Assembly: GCF_014805625.2 (NCBI RefSeq)
Contig: NW_023998464.1
Coordinates: forward strand, 4,136,318 to 4,200,317
DNA length: 64,000 bases
Direction of reading: 5' to 3'
Source: Glossina fuscipes
Lineage: Eukaryota > Arthropoda > Insecta > Diptera > Glossinidae
The stretch's first letter is position 1. Each line of letters starts with the position of its first letter. A program made the translations under genes and the position numbers. This document shows positions 12,201 through 24,502 of the stretch, in pieces. Below the pieces are notes generated by a model. The model searched no databases and was not told the origin of the DNA. It worked only from the letters and a program-made list of their open reading frames with translations.

Positions 12201-15200
12201 AATGTTAATCTCTAAGCTCTCTATGTCAAATTAGTGTTGTGGAGCAATTTTGGTTAGGAATTATCGGAAATTAGACCTTTTTACATATAAAATTTTCAGT
12301 TTTCGCAGAAACGATTTTATTGGAAATGGCTCAAAAAATTGCCACATCCGATTTAAATTTTTCACGTTAATGTAGAGTGCCAAAACGCTATCGTTCATTG
12401 ATTTTCGTGAAGGAATTTTGCAAATCACAAATTTCTCTATTATAATGATATATCAAAATAAGACGTTATATGGGGAATGATGGAAAAATCTGTCCGTTCT
12501 AACTTATTTTCAATAAGCTTTGGCGTAGGACCAAAACACGTTAGAGTATCCAATTTCCTCAAAATGTCGCACAAGTGATGATCTGTAGGTTGAATACAAA
12601 AATATATGAACAGAGGGAAGTAAGAACAGGCGGGCAGTCGCACAGGTTGGCAGACAGGCTTAGATCGAGTCAGACTCATTTTTGACACGTATAAAAAAAA
12701 GGAGAGTTTAGTTGAAGTTCTACTTACCGTTACATATATTCGCACTAATTTCATATACCCCTTACGTATAAAATAACTAACCTTTAATATTTGAACGGCG
12801 CTTTTTTTTTTTCTTTGAACGTAGTGCTATGTAAAAAACCCTGCAGAATGTAATCTTCCTGTTGACTTTTATCAATTTTTAACTGCGTGAGAGTAACGCC
12901 TCCACGGCGATGGGGGTCCTTGCCTTGGAGGGTCATGAAGAGTGTTACGGGTCGACTGAGTGCAGACTTTCCCGCTAAGAATTCGGAATTATTAAAAGGG
13001 CTAAAGATCCTGACGCGAGAATTGTGTGGCTTGACATTTGCTCCTTGTACAACAAATCCTACCTGGCGGAGTAGTTGAAGAATTTTCCACAATGTATGGA
13101 TTCGGATAATCCACATGCAAGTGTATAAACTTAATGTCGACAATTGTAAAGCATTGTAGACGCAAAACTGTAGAATCCACGGGAGTCAAGTTGCCTGCTC
13201 GTTCAATGTCACGTGTACCGGCTTAAGCGGGTAGAGGTGGTTGCATCGGTTAAACACGGATCGAAAATTGGTGCTGGTCAGAACTGTTAAGGGGTAAGCT
13301 TGCACTTACTTATACCGTGAAAGAAACCTAGTTGGAAGCCTGTATGTACAAACATAAACTAGACAATATTGAATGGTTTTTGTAAGCTTTGTTCTTGTCT
13401 TAAGACGCTGGAAATGGAATATTGTTCGTTTTTATTCGATGAGTGAGGACAAACGGCTTGAGTGCGTCCTTTCGGGGAGTACCCGTGGTTGTTATGGTTA
13501 TCCCCAAACGCGGAGCATTTAAATAATTAGAGGTGTTTGGTAGACCTCGCTTCGCCGCTATGGGAAGGTTTGGACCATAACCAAACTTTAATTCTGGTGT
13601 TTTTGTCTTGGAATAGACCCTCTCTCTTGCAGGTTTGGCTTGCAAACTGAGGGATGCTCTTATAAATTACCTATGATTCTATGAAACTCGTCCGATTAAA
13701 TCATCTCACTTGTTATAAATTGACGATGTAAATTCAATTCATCTGTATGAGAGTAAGGTTCATCTATTGGTACCTCTTTTCCTTTGCTTATTTACTAACT
13801 TTTTTCTTAGTACAAGTTTTGCACTTGTCCTATATTGGGTGAACATCAACCCTTAAATTTCATTGCATCGTCAACTCTCTTACTCTTTTTCTGTAATTTT
13901 TTTTTAACCCATCAAAAACAATTCAGGATCGATTCACCAATTATGACTTCTTTTGTATTTCATATGAAAAGTTTTCTGTTCGAACAAAACCGTACAATTC
14001 AGTTGAAATTTAAAAAGCTCTTCAGCGAATACATTTTCTTTATTTATTTCTTGTAAGCTGATATGGGTTGAATTTCTCAAATATCACAGAATAAATTTTA
14101 ACATGCTTACCAGCTTTAACAATAACGTCCCGCGACACTATAGAGCCAACGGCATTGTTTACCACACATCTGTATACCGACCAATGTACATCTTGACGGA
14201 ACTCTTCAGCTTCGAAAGGTGGAAAATATAAAGAACCATTAGCTAGAATATGGCGAACCTGCGAGAAAAATATTCATTTTCAATTGCTTAACATGTTGTA
14301 TGAAAAAATTAATAGCAAATTAAAGCTTATCTTTCATCATGTGCTCACATATACAGAAACACTTTTATTATAATGAACGATTCAAAGAAGTAACCACAAA
14401 CACAAACGTCGTCATGTATTTACATCATACTCAAGTGTGTGAATTCATTCGAAATTATTATCACTGCACTTGTGATCAGAGCGTTTTTTTTATATAAAAG
14501 TGTCTCTGACGCGTTAATGGTTGCATATAAAGTACCTTAGAGATGGAAGTGATAGGATTGTTCTCCTTATCTAACCACTCAACATTCGGTGGAGGATTGC
14601 CATGTGCTATGCAGTCAGCAATGCTACCCGCGGTATTCGTAAATTCGATGCGACTTGGTGGCTCGTGTGAGAAGTTAGGCCCCTGCGTGTCAAAGTAATT
14701 GGAAGCTTCTGTAATGGAAGCAGCAAAGAAAGGAAATATAAAGAAATGTATAAAAACATATTAAAAAACTTAGCTTTTTGTCTTGATGGGTTGGCAAACA
14801 TCATCAACAAAACGAATTTAATTCGAAATTAACATTAAATGTTGTGTTGATTTCAGATGTAAACCTAAGATTGTAAATTATACGCGCAATCAGCTAACAA
14901 CATCTTTATATAGACCTCTCTCTTTACACAACGTACAACATTTTTGTTTACAAACGTTTTGTATGCACAAACCTTCAACAAGTTCTGCTTTCATCCAACT
15001 TCACACATACACATAAAAAATTCTCTTTTTGTCAATAAACCAACAACAGCAACAACAACGCAAATGTAAAAAAAAGCAACTTCCATCTAGACATCTTTTG
15101 GCTTTATTGTGTATCGCAACGAGCACATAACATTTATAACAAACGCAACAACATATTATGATTATTATACTGTTACTGTTGATGAAGCTGCTGCTTCTGG

Positions 15201-18200
15201 TGTGGCTACGCCATAAGTTGCTTTAAAGCATCATGATTAAGAAAGGAAAAAAGAAAAAAAAAAAACTTTCTTATTATTGCTATTACAACTTATGTCGTTG
15301 TGAAGTGTGTGCATGCAAATGACGACGTATATGGTGTGTGCCGCTTAAAACGAGAACATTGACGCAACGTTTTCAAACAAGTGAGTTACAACATTATGTG
15401 CATAATATTACACAATCGTTTTGGAACACCACATATGCACAATATGCACAGACGAGCAATACTGCCTGCAGTGTCTGCATTCATATTTTGTAATGGTGAG
15501 AGGGTAGTAAAGCACGCGGTGTATTGAAGTACGCCCTTCAGAAATTTCAAAAACTTCAACTTTCTGCAACATTTACGGCAAAGAGGCAAACAGGAAATTG
15601 CAAGGAACAAACTCAAGTATCACCCACCATATCCATCCAATTCAACTAACTCAGCACCGTCCTCATCGCCTTTGTAGTCGTCATAATAAAAATAACAACA
15701 AAAACATGGCAAACATACACAACATGAATGGTAGAAATGCGAATAGAAGGAGAACTTGTATAAATGCCCGTCTGCCCACCTGCTTCCTTACTTAGCTGAA
15801 TCATGTTCGTTAGCTTGTGCGTTCGTTTGTTTCTTCGCTTGTACGATGCCCACATATATGTTTATATACTTATAAAGGAGTGCTGCCGTATACAAAATCT
15901 AAGCAGACATTAGAATATCCATATGTTCATAGGATGAAGGATTCTATTAACATCTTGCAGAGTTTTATGTGCGTGTTGGAAAAAGAAAAATTTTCTCTGT
16001 ACGATTTAAATCTTTTGACTCCTCTTTAGTCACCGATAACAGTCCAAGTCAAAATTGAAAATTTTCACTAATAGGCAAACATTTTCTTGCAATTTTTGAT
16101 TAATTATCAAGCATGTATATATAAAACAGGAATTTTAAAAAAAGTCTTATTGTATTTTATTGCTCATTGTATAAAACGGATCAAAAATATTTTATTTGAA
16201 CTATTACCGATTATTGGCTATACCATTTTTCCCACCTGGCTGACAATTTGAATCCCAAAAAATCACTGTTACTCTTTGGAGGCAAACCAGCCATCGAGCT
16301 GTTTTCTTCAGATATGTGGTTTTTTGGTTTCTGGCATATTGGTGTGTGGAAAGTCAGGTTCTCGATCGAGACATAAAAACAAATGCAAGTCACTTAATTC
16401 ATCGATTTGGTCGTGCTACGACTTATCTACAAATGCAATAGTTTTCTTTAATTTGTTTATTTATTAAATAAACAAAAAGTCCATATTAAGTATGGTTGTT
16501 AAGTATGGTTGGACTCACTTCGATCGCCTGAATGTCCGTACTAAATGTATGACGGCAAGCTAATAAATGAAGAAGAAAAAAAACTAAAGCTTATGCCAGC
16601 ACGGTTAATGCGCTTAAACAAATAATTTTATTGCAGGAAAAAAAGGCAAAGAAAAGAAAGGAATTGAAAAAATGTGATCAGTAAATATTTATTTGTCAAT
16701 TATTGTGCAACGCTAACCAGTACGAGTGGTAAAAGGTACTTATTAATATTTCCTAATTTCACATCAAATCAGAATACAAATACAGCTCGTAAATCACATG
16801 CACAGGTAGTTAAAATCTTGCAGTGAACATTGGAAGATTCACCAATTAGAAGGAATAGTTTGTTTTGCTTTTGTAAAATTGAAAATTTTATCAACAAAAA
16901 AAAAAACTCGTAGAGAATCATGTCAATCAATTCTTTGGTATGAAATTGAAACAAGAACTAAAACTTCATCAAGCATATTAAACACACAAAACATACTAAT
17001 GCAAAAGCAAAATAGATATCCAATATAAGTGCACATGTGACAATATGTACATAAAAAGGGTTTAACACGAAATGGCGAATCTAAAAAAAAATAAAAAATA
17101 AAAGTTTAAGTAAATTACAAGCATTTTTTTTTTTTTTTTTTTTTTTGGTTTATAACGAGGGACGTACATGCTGAATGATGAAAGTGAAATTTAGACGTTG
17201 TAAAGGCAAAAAAGAATAAGTATGCAGTCAAGGAAAAGTTTGTGCCTGATCGTGTTGCTTCTGCCCTCATTTTAAACAAGCATGCTTGAAAGACACATAT
17301 CCAGTACGGATGTAAACGAAGAAACATGCAGCAACAAATGGAAAATGAGCTTGCAATAAAAAAAAAAAATTTCTATCGATGTTGATGTACCTTACTTTCA
17401 ATGGTCACAGGAGTGAATCATAGGGCAAAAGTGAAATATAAGGTCTATATGAACACGTTAACTTTATGTTTTGAATGAACAAAATATAAGAAACTTTTAT
17501 GAATTTTGTTTTATACATAGAAGACAAAAGTAAAGTAGTAAGTAAAGTGATTAATCATAATTTCAAATTGTGTTAGCCTACCAAGTTATTTACATTTATC
17601 GTGGCATACCTATTAAGAAATAAAGATTGAGCAAAGAAATTGAATTCTTATGCAAGCAAAATTCATCATCAGCACAGTCGATGTCTGGGGCGTGGCAATT
17701 GGAGGGGATGGGGGGGGGGGGGCAGTTGGAAATAAGAGGGTTAGCACAAGGGGAAATTACAAGAGGAATTCCCTAGATTGGATATGGTAGGAGGCGATGG
17801 CATAACACCAGCTTTGCCGCCCCCGAAAGAACTAATTAGACTCGGTTATCCTTATTACAGCTTGCAATTCCCCTTGAACGGACAGTCTCACAGATGGCAC
17901 GCCTGCACCTGTCCACTAATTTTGACGCTTGGGAGTTCGCCACAAAACGCAATGCTGTAAAAAATACTGTTGCCTTACAATATGTGTTGCCAATGTCAAA
18001 TCTACAAAAAAAAGACAATCTTAGACATCTATATCTTTTGCACATAATCTTAGAGACATCTATGGGCGAATTCGGGCTTCACATTTACGTACGTCGTTCG
18101 TGGTACATGCTCCAGTTTACTACTAAGAGAGGCTAATGCAATCAATCAAGCCAGTGCTTGTAAAGTACAAGTTCGTTCATAGAGAATTCCGGTTTCAAAC

Positions 18201-21200
18201 ATAAGTAATAATTGAAATTTGCATAAGGGATTATCAGTAGTAAGCAGAATTGATAGGCAATTAGTGGATCCCAAATAGCAACACTGTGACGGACTTCATT
18301 ATCTTAAGTAGATATCTTATACACAATTACACATAATTAACTATGCTTACCTTTTGAATCAAATGGAAAGGAAAGACTTAATTTTAATTTAAAAAATGTG
18401 AAAAGAAGCAATGGTGAGAAAACGTTTTTTGCAATTCTGGACATAAAATAACTTTCTGTTATCGTTTGTTAATCAAAAATTCGTTCCATTTCACTGTCTA
18501 TATGGCTCGTTTACATTTTGTAATTGAAAAATAAAATTCGAGTCGAGGGCGACTGCGTGAAGTAGTAAAAACTGCCTTGGATTTGTAAAGCAAAGAGATT
18601 ATAGAAAACTTCCGGAATACAATCGTAATTGGATTTACTATTTATAGCAAATATAGTTGCAACTTATTGCTTATGAGGTCATTTTTGCGAAAAATAGAAG
18701 TCGTGTTTCTTGTCCTGATTTGCCATGGATTGGATACGTTAGACCAGTTATTCGAAATTATCAAACAATTCTTTAATATTGGCTTACTTTGTGTACAATC
18801 CAGCATATAATAATAAAAAGTATTAAGACTTCTTCTCTTTTCATAGCATTGAATGAAATACTAATCGAGAGTGTCTCCAGAGAGAACTAAATGACAAGAG
18901 CGCTTAAGAAATTTCTCAAAGTAAGAATTAGTACATATCTCGGGGATTGCTAGTGCTTCTGTTATCATTAATAGTAATAATGCTGTGAATTAGTAGCCAT
19001 TTCAATGCGTCTCGTTTTTATACCCATTATTTTTATGGGATTATAATTTTGTTTTCTTGGCATGACGTATACAGTATTAAATGTTTACAAAGCAAAAACA
19101 AATTTTAGCGAATATGGGTTATGTTATAAGTGTAAGTGTACATGTAGGGGAAAAAACAAACATTAGGTAGAATATGTTATTCGTTTCCGTTTCATCGTTT
19201 ATATCAGCACACATTAAATGCTTCAATAAATTTCAATGAAAATGAATACATATGATGGGATATGAAGAAATATTTCCTAATTAAAGTAAGTTAAATAAAA
19301 GCAACAATTCATCTTTATAAAATACATTTTTACATACATTTAATATATTTAAAATATTTTATATTATATCCCACATGAGATGCTATTAACGTTTCGGACA
19401 GACTGCTTCAGTAAAGTCTCTCTTGATCATCGAGGTCAAGCAGTTTGCGCACCGTATTTTCCATCACCCAAACTATCTAATCGGTCTTAAATGGGTGATC
19501 TCATTAAATGTGTAAGAAATATTTTTTTCTTCGAATATTTTGCCAGGGGACGCTAATGTCACGTTCTCTGTTGTGAAAAGTATTTGCAATCGGAAAGTAT
19601 TTCGTAATTTTTAAGTTTTGTTCGAAGTTTACCATATCCTCTATGACTTGAAAAAGATGAATAGTTCATGAAAAGTTCAGAACCTGAGTAAGTGTGTTGC
19701 TAGTATTCAAAGTGGCATAGATCTGAACCAAATCGATGGTAAAGCAAAGCAAATTGCTTAGGCAACGTCTAATATTATCCATTCTCTCGCCAGAAAAGGG
19801 CTTTGCAATGTAAACCATCATAGTAAGTTCTGCAAAAACCACCACTGTCTATACGTCTAGTCGCATACTTCTGCGACTAATATTGAAATTGAAATCTCTA
19901 AACTTGGCTAATTGGCAATTATTGGTTCGACTACACGTCCCAAACGAAACGTTAAGATAGGGAAAGTAAAAAGAAAAGAACATACAATAAAATCGACAAG
20001 AGCTTAGGCTTTCCATTGTTATTTTCTTTTTATGCCTTAGTATGCATTAATAAACAAATTGAAATGTGTAGTTGCAAAACAACTAAGTTATTCATAATCC
20101 ACGCTACACTAAAAGGTATGTTTTCAGCTTAAAATGTATGATTTTCAAGAGAATTTGCTTGGACCTGCTATTCTGAAAGTGTGTACGCGCGAAATATTGT
20201 TAAGTTTAGTGTTAATACTATGGAATGCTGTATACATTGCGGACTTTTACTATTCTTTTCATATTCAAACTTGGTACTAATTCCATTTTAGTTTTCTGTT
20301 ACACTTGTTCTTTATCTTCTCCAATGTTCCCTTTAATAGTTACACGATTTCTACGCTTTGCATGCTTTGCTGTGTTAAATATGCCAGTCTTTTGAAAGTC
20401 TTATGACTTCGCACAAATTCAGATGCCTATAGCCTGAATTGACAGAATTACTGTAAGTAATTAGACAGACGGATGAGGGCAGAGGGCCGTTTTTATTTTC
20501 GAATGAGTATATAATATAATCTAATAAGTTCGTCAACACCCAAGAAACAAGTTGTTCTGCAAGAGTGAGTCAATTGGAAATAAAATTTTATACAGGTTTG
20601 AGTAAAGACGAGGTGATTAAGTTTGTATAAAATATTACAAATTGGAAAATAAATGAAATGAATTTTAATGTCTAACCTCACGTATTAATAAGTATTATTA
20701 AGCTTTAATAAGTAAATAAAAACTAAATTCAGATTTATGTGGGTTTGTAAGTCAAGCGAATTTACCCGCATTCCAACTGTTCAATCGGTGCAACGACCCC
20801 GGATGAACCTTTTTGATGATGAGTAACAACTTCAGTAAGACCTCTCGATATGTCGGAGAATACGCTCTTTCAAATTTATTTCCTACTTTACAATAAAAAA
20901 AATTTCATTTTCGTTTTGTTCCCTCCGGTGTAAACATGAAATATGCTCTCAATTTAAAATTTTTAAACATTGTTTTTTTACACAAATGCTCTTCTGACCT
21001 GTTTCAGGAATATAATTTTACAAATTAGAACAAGAAATAATAAAGAAGGACGTAAACGTGGCTGCTTTGTACCTTCTTGAAAACGGGTGCACACATACAA
21101 TGGAAGCATGCTCTCGTATTTTTGAACGGTTTACATGGCATTTATATCCACTTTGAAGAAGATTTTATGGCGCACAAAAAAAAAAGCGCAGACGGAAGTT

Positions 21201-21853
21201 TTAATATAACAAGTGATATAGACTGGTTTATTAGCAAGAGTTACGACGAATTTCACATGCTCTTCCTCTTTTGGTTGAATCCAGAACAATAGATATTCAT
21301 CCCACTATATTGCGTAAGCAAAGTTTCCCTTAATGGATCTCTTATTTAGATTTAAAGAATTAACACTTACTTATTGCACAGTTACACACTTACATCCGCG
21401 TATTCTACATTAACATTTTACGTTATGTGCACGTGTATGTACATATACATCTTATGCCGTTGACGTTGATGACGAAATTGCACAGCCCATCAAGTCAAAG
21501 TAAATTACACTTAGCTTCAAAAAGATGACAGAATGTATATGTGTGCATGGGTTCCTGCATACAAGTATTTGACAACGTATGAGTTGTTCAGATGTTGAAA
21601 GCGATATCAATATGAAAAATGTAAAGGTTTGTATATCTTAAGACTTAAGTGTAGTTTACAAAACACCTCTCAAACCACCAATAACTGTGCTCGCTATCCA
21701 CGCATACGTAAGCATGAAAAAATGTTTTTAGCAAACAATTTTCCATTTATGATTTGCATCGTCATTAATTTTGTTGAGAGATCATCGCGATAAGACATAA
21801 CCTCCCAAAGGAATCTGTGCGAATTCATTCAACAGCAGTGAGGTCTTTGACAG

Positions 21854-21886
<33 letters not shown>

Positions 21887-23042
21887 TGCAGCCACAATAA
21901 GGATAATAATGATGACGATAAGAAAAAAACGTTGTAATGATGATGATTATTACTGTTAGTTAGTTGTTGAAAAGGAAAAAAATTCAAGTTAAATTGTTTA
22001 ACGTCTAAGCAATTAAATCAACAAAACTTTGCTACCCGTTTATTTTGATTAATCTACGTTACAAAGAAGTAGTTTGTTCATATTTTTATACCTAGCACAC
22101 GCGGTAAGGGTATATTGAGTTCACGTACATTTTTGCAACATCGCCCATCAATCTAATCCATATCCGTATACTATACCTTTCAATTTACGTAATTTTCACG
22201 CCATTTTCATAAAATTTACTCTGCTGCCATATTTTGTCTATTGAATATAGGTTGAATTGGATCATTGGTACGACAACTTCCCACACAAAGTTCTATTTTT
22301 TATATATATCGTTATATGAAAAAAAGCTTGCTATGTTAACGGAAAAAGCCTCATCGTAAATTAAGCAAATCTCGAAAGTTGGAATCGCTACTTTGGGACC
22401 GCTTTTGAACATCCTGCCATACACGTATTTTATGGTGAAGATAAATGAATAACTATGTTCCGCGACGTGTAAGTGTATGTTTAAATGTAATGTTTAAAGT
22501 TTTTTCCATTATTTTTGAGTCTTATCTACTATTCGTTAAGTACACATTAATTCTTGCTAGCGTTCGATCATACCTTTATACCTTTTTCACAGTTTCAAAC
22601 GAATATAATTAAAGCATCATCCATTACTCATTTAGATTTACATCTGGGTAAATTTGCACCCCTATAAATTTTACATAGATACTGGCATTAAATGCGTTAT
22701 GATGATATGTGTAATTATAAACTATTTCAACATCTGAGTTAATGCGAATGGGGATTTTTACAAGTAAGCACATGAACGTATGTTCGTGGCTCAACTCAAC
22801 ACAAATGCTTATGCACATTTGTCTACAATGGTAATTAGCATTATCATTATTACATATATGCACGCTTACTTACCTGTTATGCCAATTATTAACACGACTA
22901 CGGCACATAGTAAAAAACTTTGCATTATTTCTATATGAAGTTTTATTGAATTTCGTATTATATGTTCTCTCATCAATAGTAGGTCCCCATTGTTTGTGTA
23001 TTGTCTGCGTATTGAAACATTGTTATCGGTTAAAGTCCACAT
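9124..23042 (-). CDS. Dscam-family Ig-superfamily receptor, 5' part of gene (six coding exons)
   Basis: Joining 22874-23042, 14536-14708, 14111-14258, 9631-9792, 9321-9470 and 9124-9241 on the minus strand gives one open frame with intron phases 1, 0, 1, 1, 1 and 2. It encodes a signal peptide, Ig1, Ig2 and the start of Ig3. Dscam hallmarks include a DTQGPNF-type N-terminus, PPNVEW, NGSLYFPPF, YRQ/FRQDVHW-type text, IKCNIPSF and LPTGELLVYN. Ig1 cysteines lie in DCIAHG and YRCVVN, Ig2 cysteines in IKCNIP and YRCRTH, and the first Ig3 cysteine in VPCVAY. Dscam proteins are homophilic neuronal adhesion receptors with about ten Ig and six fibronectin-III domains; the remaining domains lie off the left edge. 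Each exon has a single copy, so this looks like a non-hypervariable paralogue (Dscam2/3/4 type) rather than Dscam1. I cannot name the paralogue. Gene identity is confident; the start codon is not. Confidence 0.92.
9321..9470 (-). CDS. Dscam-like coding exon 5: C-terminal half of Ig2
   Basis: The acceptor TGTACTAAAG precedes 9470 and the donor ACCG|GTAAGG follows 9321. The exon has 150 nt, phase 1 in and out. The split codon gives Asp, then GKNHMLPTGELLVYNITRA; NIT is a possible glycosylation site. The second Ig2 cysteine lies in YRCRTHHKLTQD. The acceptor lacks a strong pyrimidine tract, but the reading frame and family match support it. The next intron is only 79 bp. Confidence 0.93.
9631..9792 (-). 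CDS. Dscam-like coding exon 4: N-terminal half of Ig2
   Basis: The acceptor ATATTTTCAG precedes 9792 and the donor GGAG|GTAATT follows 9631. The exon has 162 nt, phase 1 in and out. It encodes VVNQRYEPEVQNPGGF, then the Ig2 cysteine in VLIKCNIPSFVKEY and the tryptophan in VTSWLQEP. It corresponds in position to the mutually exclusive exon 4 cluster of Dscam1, but here only one copy is visible. The next intron is 160 bp. Confidence 0.94.
10530..11460 (+). pseudogene. Decayed mariner-family transposase
   Basis: Frame-shifting translation follows a mariner transposase in order. An N-terminal helix-turn-helix stretch (VKERLGKNYEESAF, SDENHSDCK, TKAARIE) begins near an ATG at 10541. A middle part near 10785-10900 is poorly preserved. 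Then come HASESHKE, SVLHNAHGTYVIDYFEK and WRHLKKETILIAKGNAPA, where mariners usually have HDNAPAH. A C-terminal LKHERVISSLRRLVSKK follows. Several stops and shifts break the frame, and the second catalytic Asp motif reads KGN. It sits in the Dscam-like intron between exons 3 and 4. Terminal inverted repeats were not identified. Family assignment is from remembered mariner motifs. Confidence 0.72.
11820..12760 (-). repeat. Diverged dispersed repeat segments
   Basis: In reverse the 12590-12760 part shows TATACGTGTCAAAAATGAG, CTGTCTGCCAACC and GTGCGAC, like the opening of the dispersed repeat. The 11900-12420 part has repeated TATGGACTT/TTGACCATAG blocks with many short AT-rich direct repeats. 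I see no protein. Confidence 0.35.
12790..13670 (-). other. Unidentified coding-like, GC-richer block
   Basis: Two minus-strand open stretches (12784-13143 and 13400-13645) lie in a region visibly GC-richer than its flanks. They read QGANVKPHNSRVRIFSPFNN ... KDPHRRGGVTLTQLKIDKS and KTPELKFGYGPNLPIAAKRG ... RIKTNNIP. The composition is protein-like, but I do not recognise a family, and no splice sites link them convincingly to the Dscam-like exons. It is probably a fragment of an unnamed transposon inside the exon 3-4 intron. Confidence 0.4.
14111..14258 (-). CDS. Dscam-like coding exon 3: C-terminal half of Ig1
   Basis: The acceptor TTTTTCTCGCAG precedes 14258 and the donor G|GTAAGC follows 14111. 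The exon has 148 nt, phase 0 in and phase 1 out. It encodes VRHILANGSLYFPPFEAEE and onward, with the second Ig1 cysteine in VYRCVVNNAVG and the strand-G text SIVSRDVIVKA. The NGS is a potential N-glycosylation site. The following intron is 4.3 kb and contains a decayed mariner and dispersed repeats, but no second copy of exon 4. Confidence 0.94.
14536..14708 (-). CDS. Dscam-like coding exon 2: N-terminal half of Ig1
   Basis: The acceptor is CTTCCATTACAG ahead of 14708 and the donor is AAG|GTACTT at 14535. The exon has 173 nt, entering in phase 1 and leaving in phase 0. It encodes 57 complete codons plus the split Glu, starting EASNYFDTQGPNFSHEPPSR. It includes the first conserved Ig1 cysteine (ADCIAHG) and the tryptophan in PPNVEWLD. 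A short 277-bp intron separates it from the next exon. The donor GTACTT is weaker than the GTAAG donors of exons 1, 3, 5 and 6. Confidence 0.93.
17710..17722 (+). repeat. 13-base G homopolymer
   Basis: Thirteen consecutive G in a locally G-rich patch (17690-17760), unusual in this AT-rich DNA. No gene context was found. Confidence 0.9.
21859..21886 (+). repeat. AT dinucleotide microsatellite
   Basis: Fourteen AT units within the intron between coding exons 1 and 2 of the Dscam-like gene. Confidence 0.9.
22085..22460 (+). repeat. Diverged dispersed repeat in the Dscam-like intron
   Basis: TTTTTATACCTAGCACACG, GGTAAGGGTATATTGAGTTC and GCAACATCGCCCATCAATCT follow the usual opening of scattered fly repeats. 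The downstream part (GTTGAATTGGATCATTGGTA) also fits. It is a more diverged relative of the copies above. Confidence 0.45.
22874..23042 (-). CDS. Dscam-like coding exon 1: start and signal peptide
   Basis: The exon ends in ACAG followed by the donor GTAAGTAAG at 22873, phase 1; joining to the next exon makes a Glu codon. Three in-frame ATGs exist: 23042 (MWTLTDN...), 22973 (MREHIIR...) and 22925 (MQSFLL...). The last starts a typical signal peptide, MQSFLLCAVVVLIIGIT, leading into the mature N-terminus. The bases at -3 are A for 23042 and 22925 but T for 22973. An in-frame TGA lies two codons before 23042. The longest form would put 39 residues, several of them basic, before the hydrophobic core. 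I favour 22925 on signal-peptide shape, but the scanning rule favours 23042. It is separated from exon 2 by an 8.2 kb intron. Confidence 0.75.
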
Positions 23043-23121
23043 GATTCAGCAGCAGTAACGTTCGATTGCTTATGCCCCGACGTTGTCTTCTCCAATTTGT
23101 CAAACGAACATAATTTTTAAT
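23043..23121 (-). other. 5' UTR part of the signal-peptide exon, with a tiny uORF
   Basis: The minus strand shows a pyrimidine-rich tract ending TTCGCTTGCAG at 23122, a good splice acceptor. So this exon begins at 23121 and the transcript has an upstream non-coding exon. A three-codon uORF (ATG TTC GTT TGA) occupies 23111-23100 ahead of the main start and could lower translation of the first downstream ATG. The acceptor is seen in sequence; its use is inferred. Confidence 0.55.
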
Positions 23122-24502
23122 CTGCAAGCGAATAAAAAGAAAAATTATTATTTAATAGTCAAATTTAACTTATTAAAAGTTATAATTATTGGCAAAAAGC
23201 CACTCCAACATGAAAGGACAGAAGCCTTGTATAACCTGACCTGAATGCATTAATAGTTGCCGACCATCGTGGTTTCATTATATAATGTATTGACTGTTAA
23301 TGTATTGGAAATTCTATAGAAATTACGTATACGAAATTAAGAACTTATCAAAGGAAAGTTTATTAAACACACAGAGAGCTTAATTGTGAAATTTAATTGC
23401 GACAATGAAATTCTCTTGTGAGCAAAGAAATGTTTAGTTATGTGACAAGTGTAGTCATCATAAGAAAACTGACTTTAACACCAGTAATTAAAACAACTGA
23501 ATAATATTTCGTCCTGTAACACAAATAGTTATGCATCCAGTAATCGTCAGCAAAATTACTGTGTACTGGAAGCCCATCACGTCGATTGGCGCGTGACGAC
23601 TTAAACACATATCTGCAAGGTAAGTGCCACTGCCTTCAAAGTACTCAACTCAAAGTTTATTACATCACTGCTTCCCAGGATACACAAGTGTATTAGATTC
23701 GTCTTTAATAACATGACCGTGACAGGCCATCTCTCAAATTAGTAAATGCATGCAAATATTATGCTTAGGTCGAAAAGTTGGAATGGGTTTCGTCAAATTA
23801 TTATGTGGCCATACCTATCCAAAGTTTATAAACGCATGCTGTGTGAAAAAATTCCAAAGCACATATGTCACTATGTTTGTTGGTTTGCAATTGCTTCGAA
23901 AATTCTACAGTTAGTGACACGGTACGTTATTATACCAGGCTTTTCGTCAAGCATTCCGAAAAGAATGTCCTGCTGAGCACTAGCAGTCTAAAGTTTCGCC
24001 AGTTGATTCCTAACGTCTCTAATGGGTATTTACGAATGTTTTAAGACTGTCGGTACATGCCCTTAAAAGGTTTTGAAAACAAACCAAAAACAACATTCAG
24101 GAAATCTCAACTAGGCGACAGTCTAAAATTTAAACGTATTTCAAAAATTAAGGAACCGGGACGACAGAGGCTGCGAGTGATTTGATAGCTGTCGATGCAT
24201 CTGCAAAAGAAGTTAGAAATGTGGGAGAAAGAGTTCGATTTTAGGTTCGACCTCCACTAGATATAGGATTACAAATTTTCTTCACGTGGCCTGCAAAATG
24301 GCTTGGAATCTTCAAGAAAAGAAAATAAGGAACGAAAAAAAAAAAGGATCGTAAAAATTAATATAGAACGTGTTCTAATAAAGTAATGTGTCCATAATAC
24401 GTTTAAAAACTTTAAAGGCGTTTCTCTCGAGTCGCATCTTTCCTAAAGAGTTCTATATCACATAAGTTCGACATTTTCCTTTATTTTCATGCTATTTTTA
24501 AC

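Larger units (their letters stand above)
14709..22084. other. Dscam-like intron 1-2 left part, no other gene seen
   Basis: Unique AT-rich sequence with poly-T at 17124-17146, the G run at 17710 and no transposon protein that I can read. The 17780-18130 stretch is somewhat GC-richer, with short open frames on both strands that match nothing known to me. Confidence 0.5.

Noticed and set aside
17778..18136. Possible small gene in the GC-richer patch after the G run
   Set aside because: Open frames on both strands overlap, none matches a known family, and no splice or poly-A context is visible.
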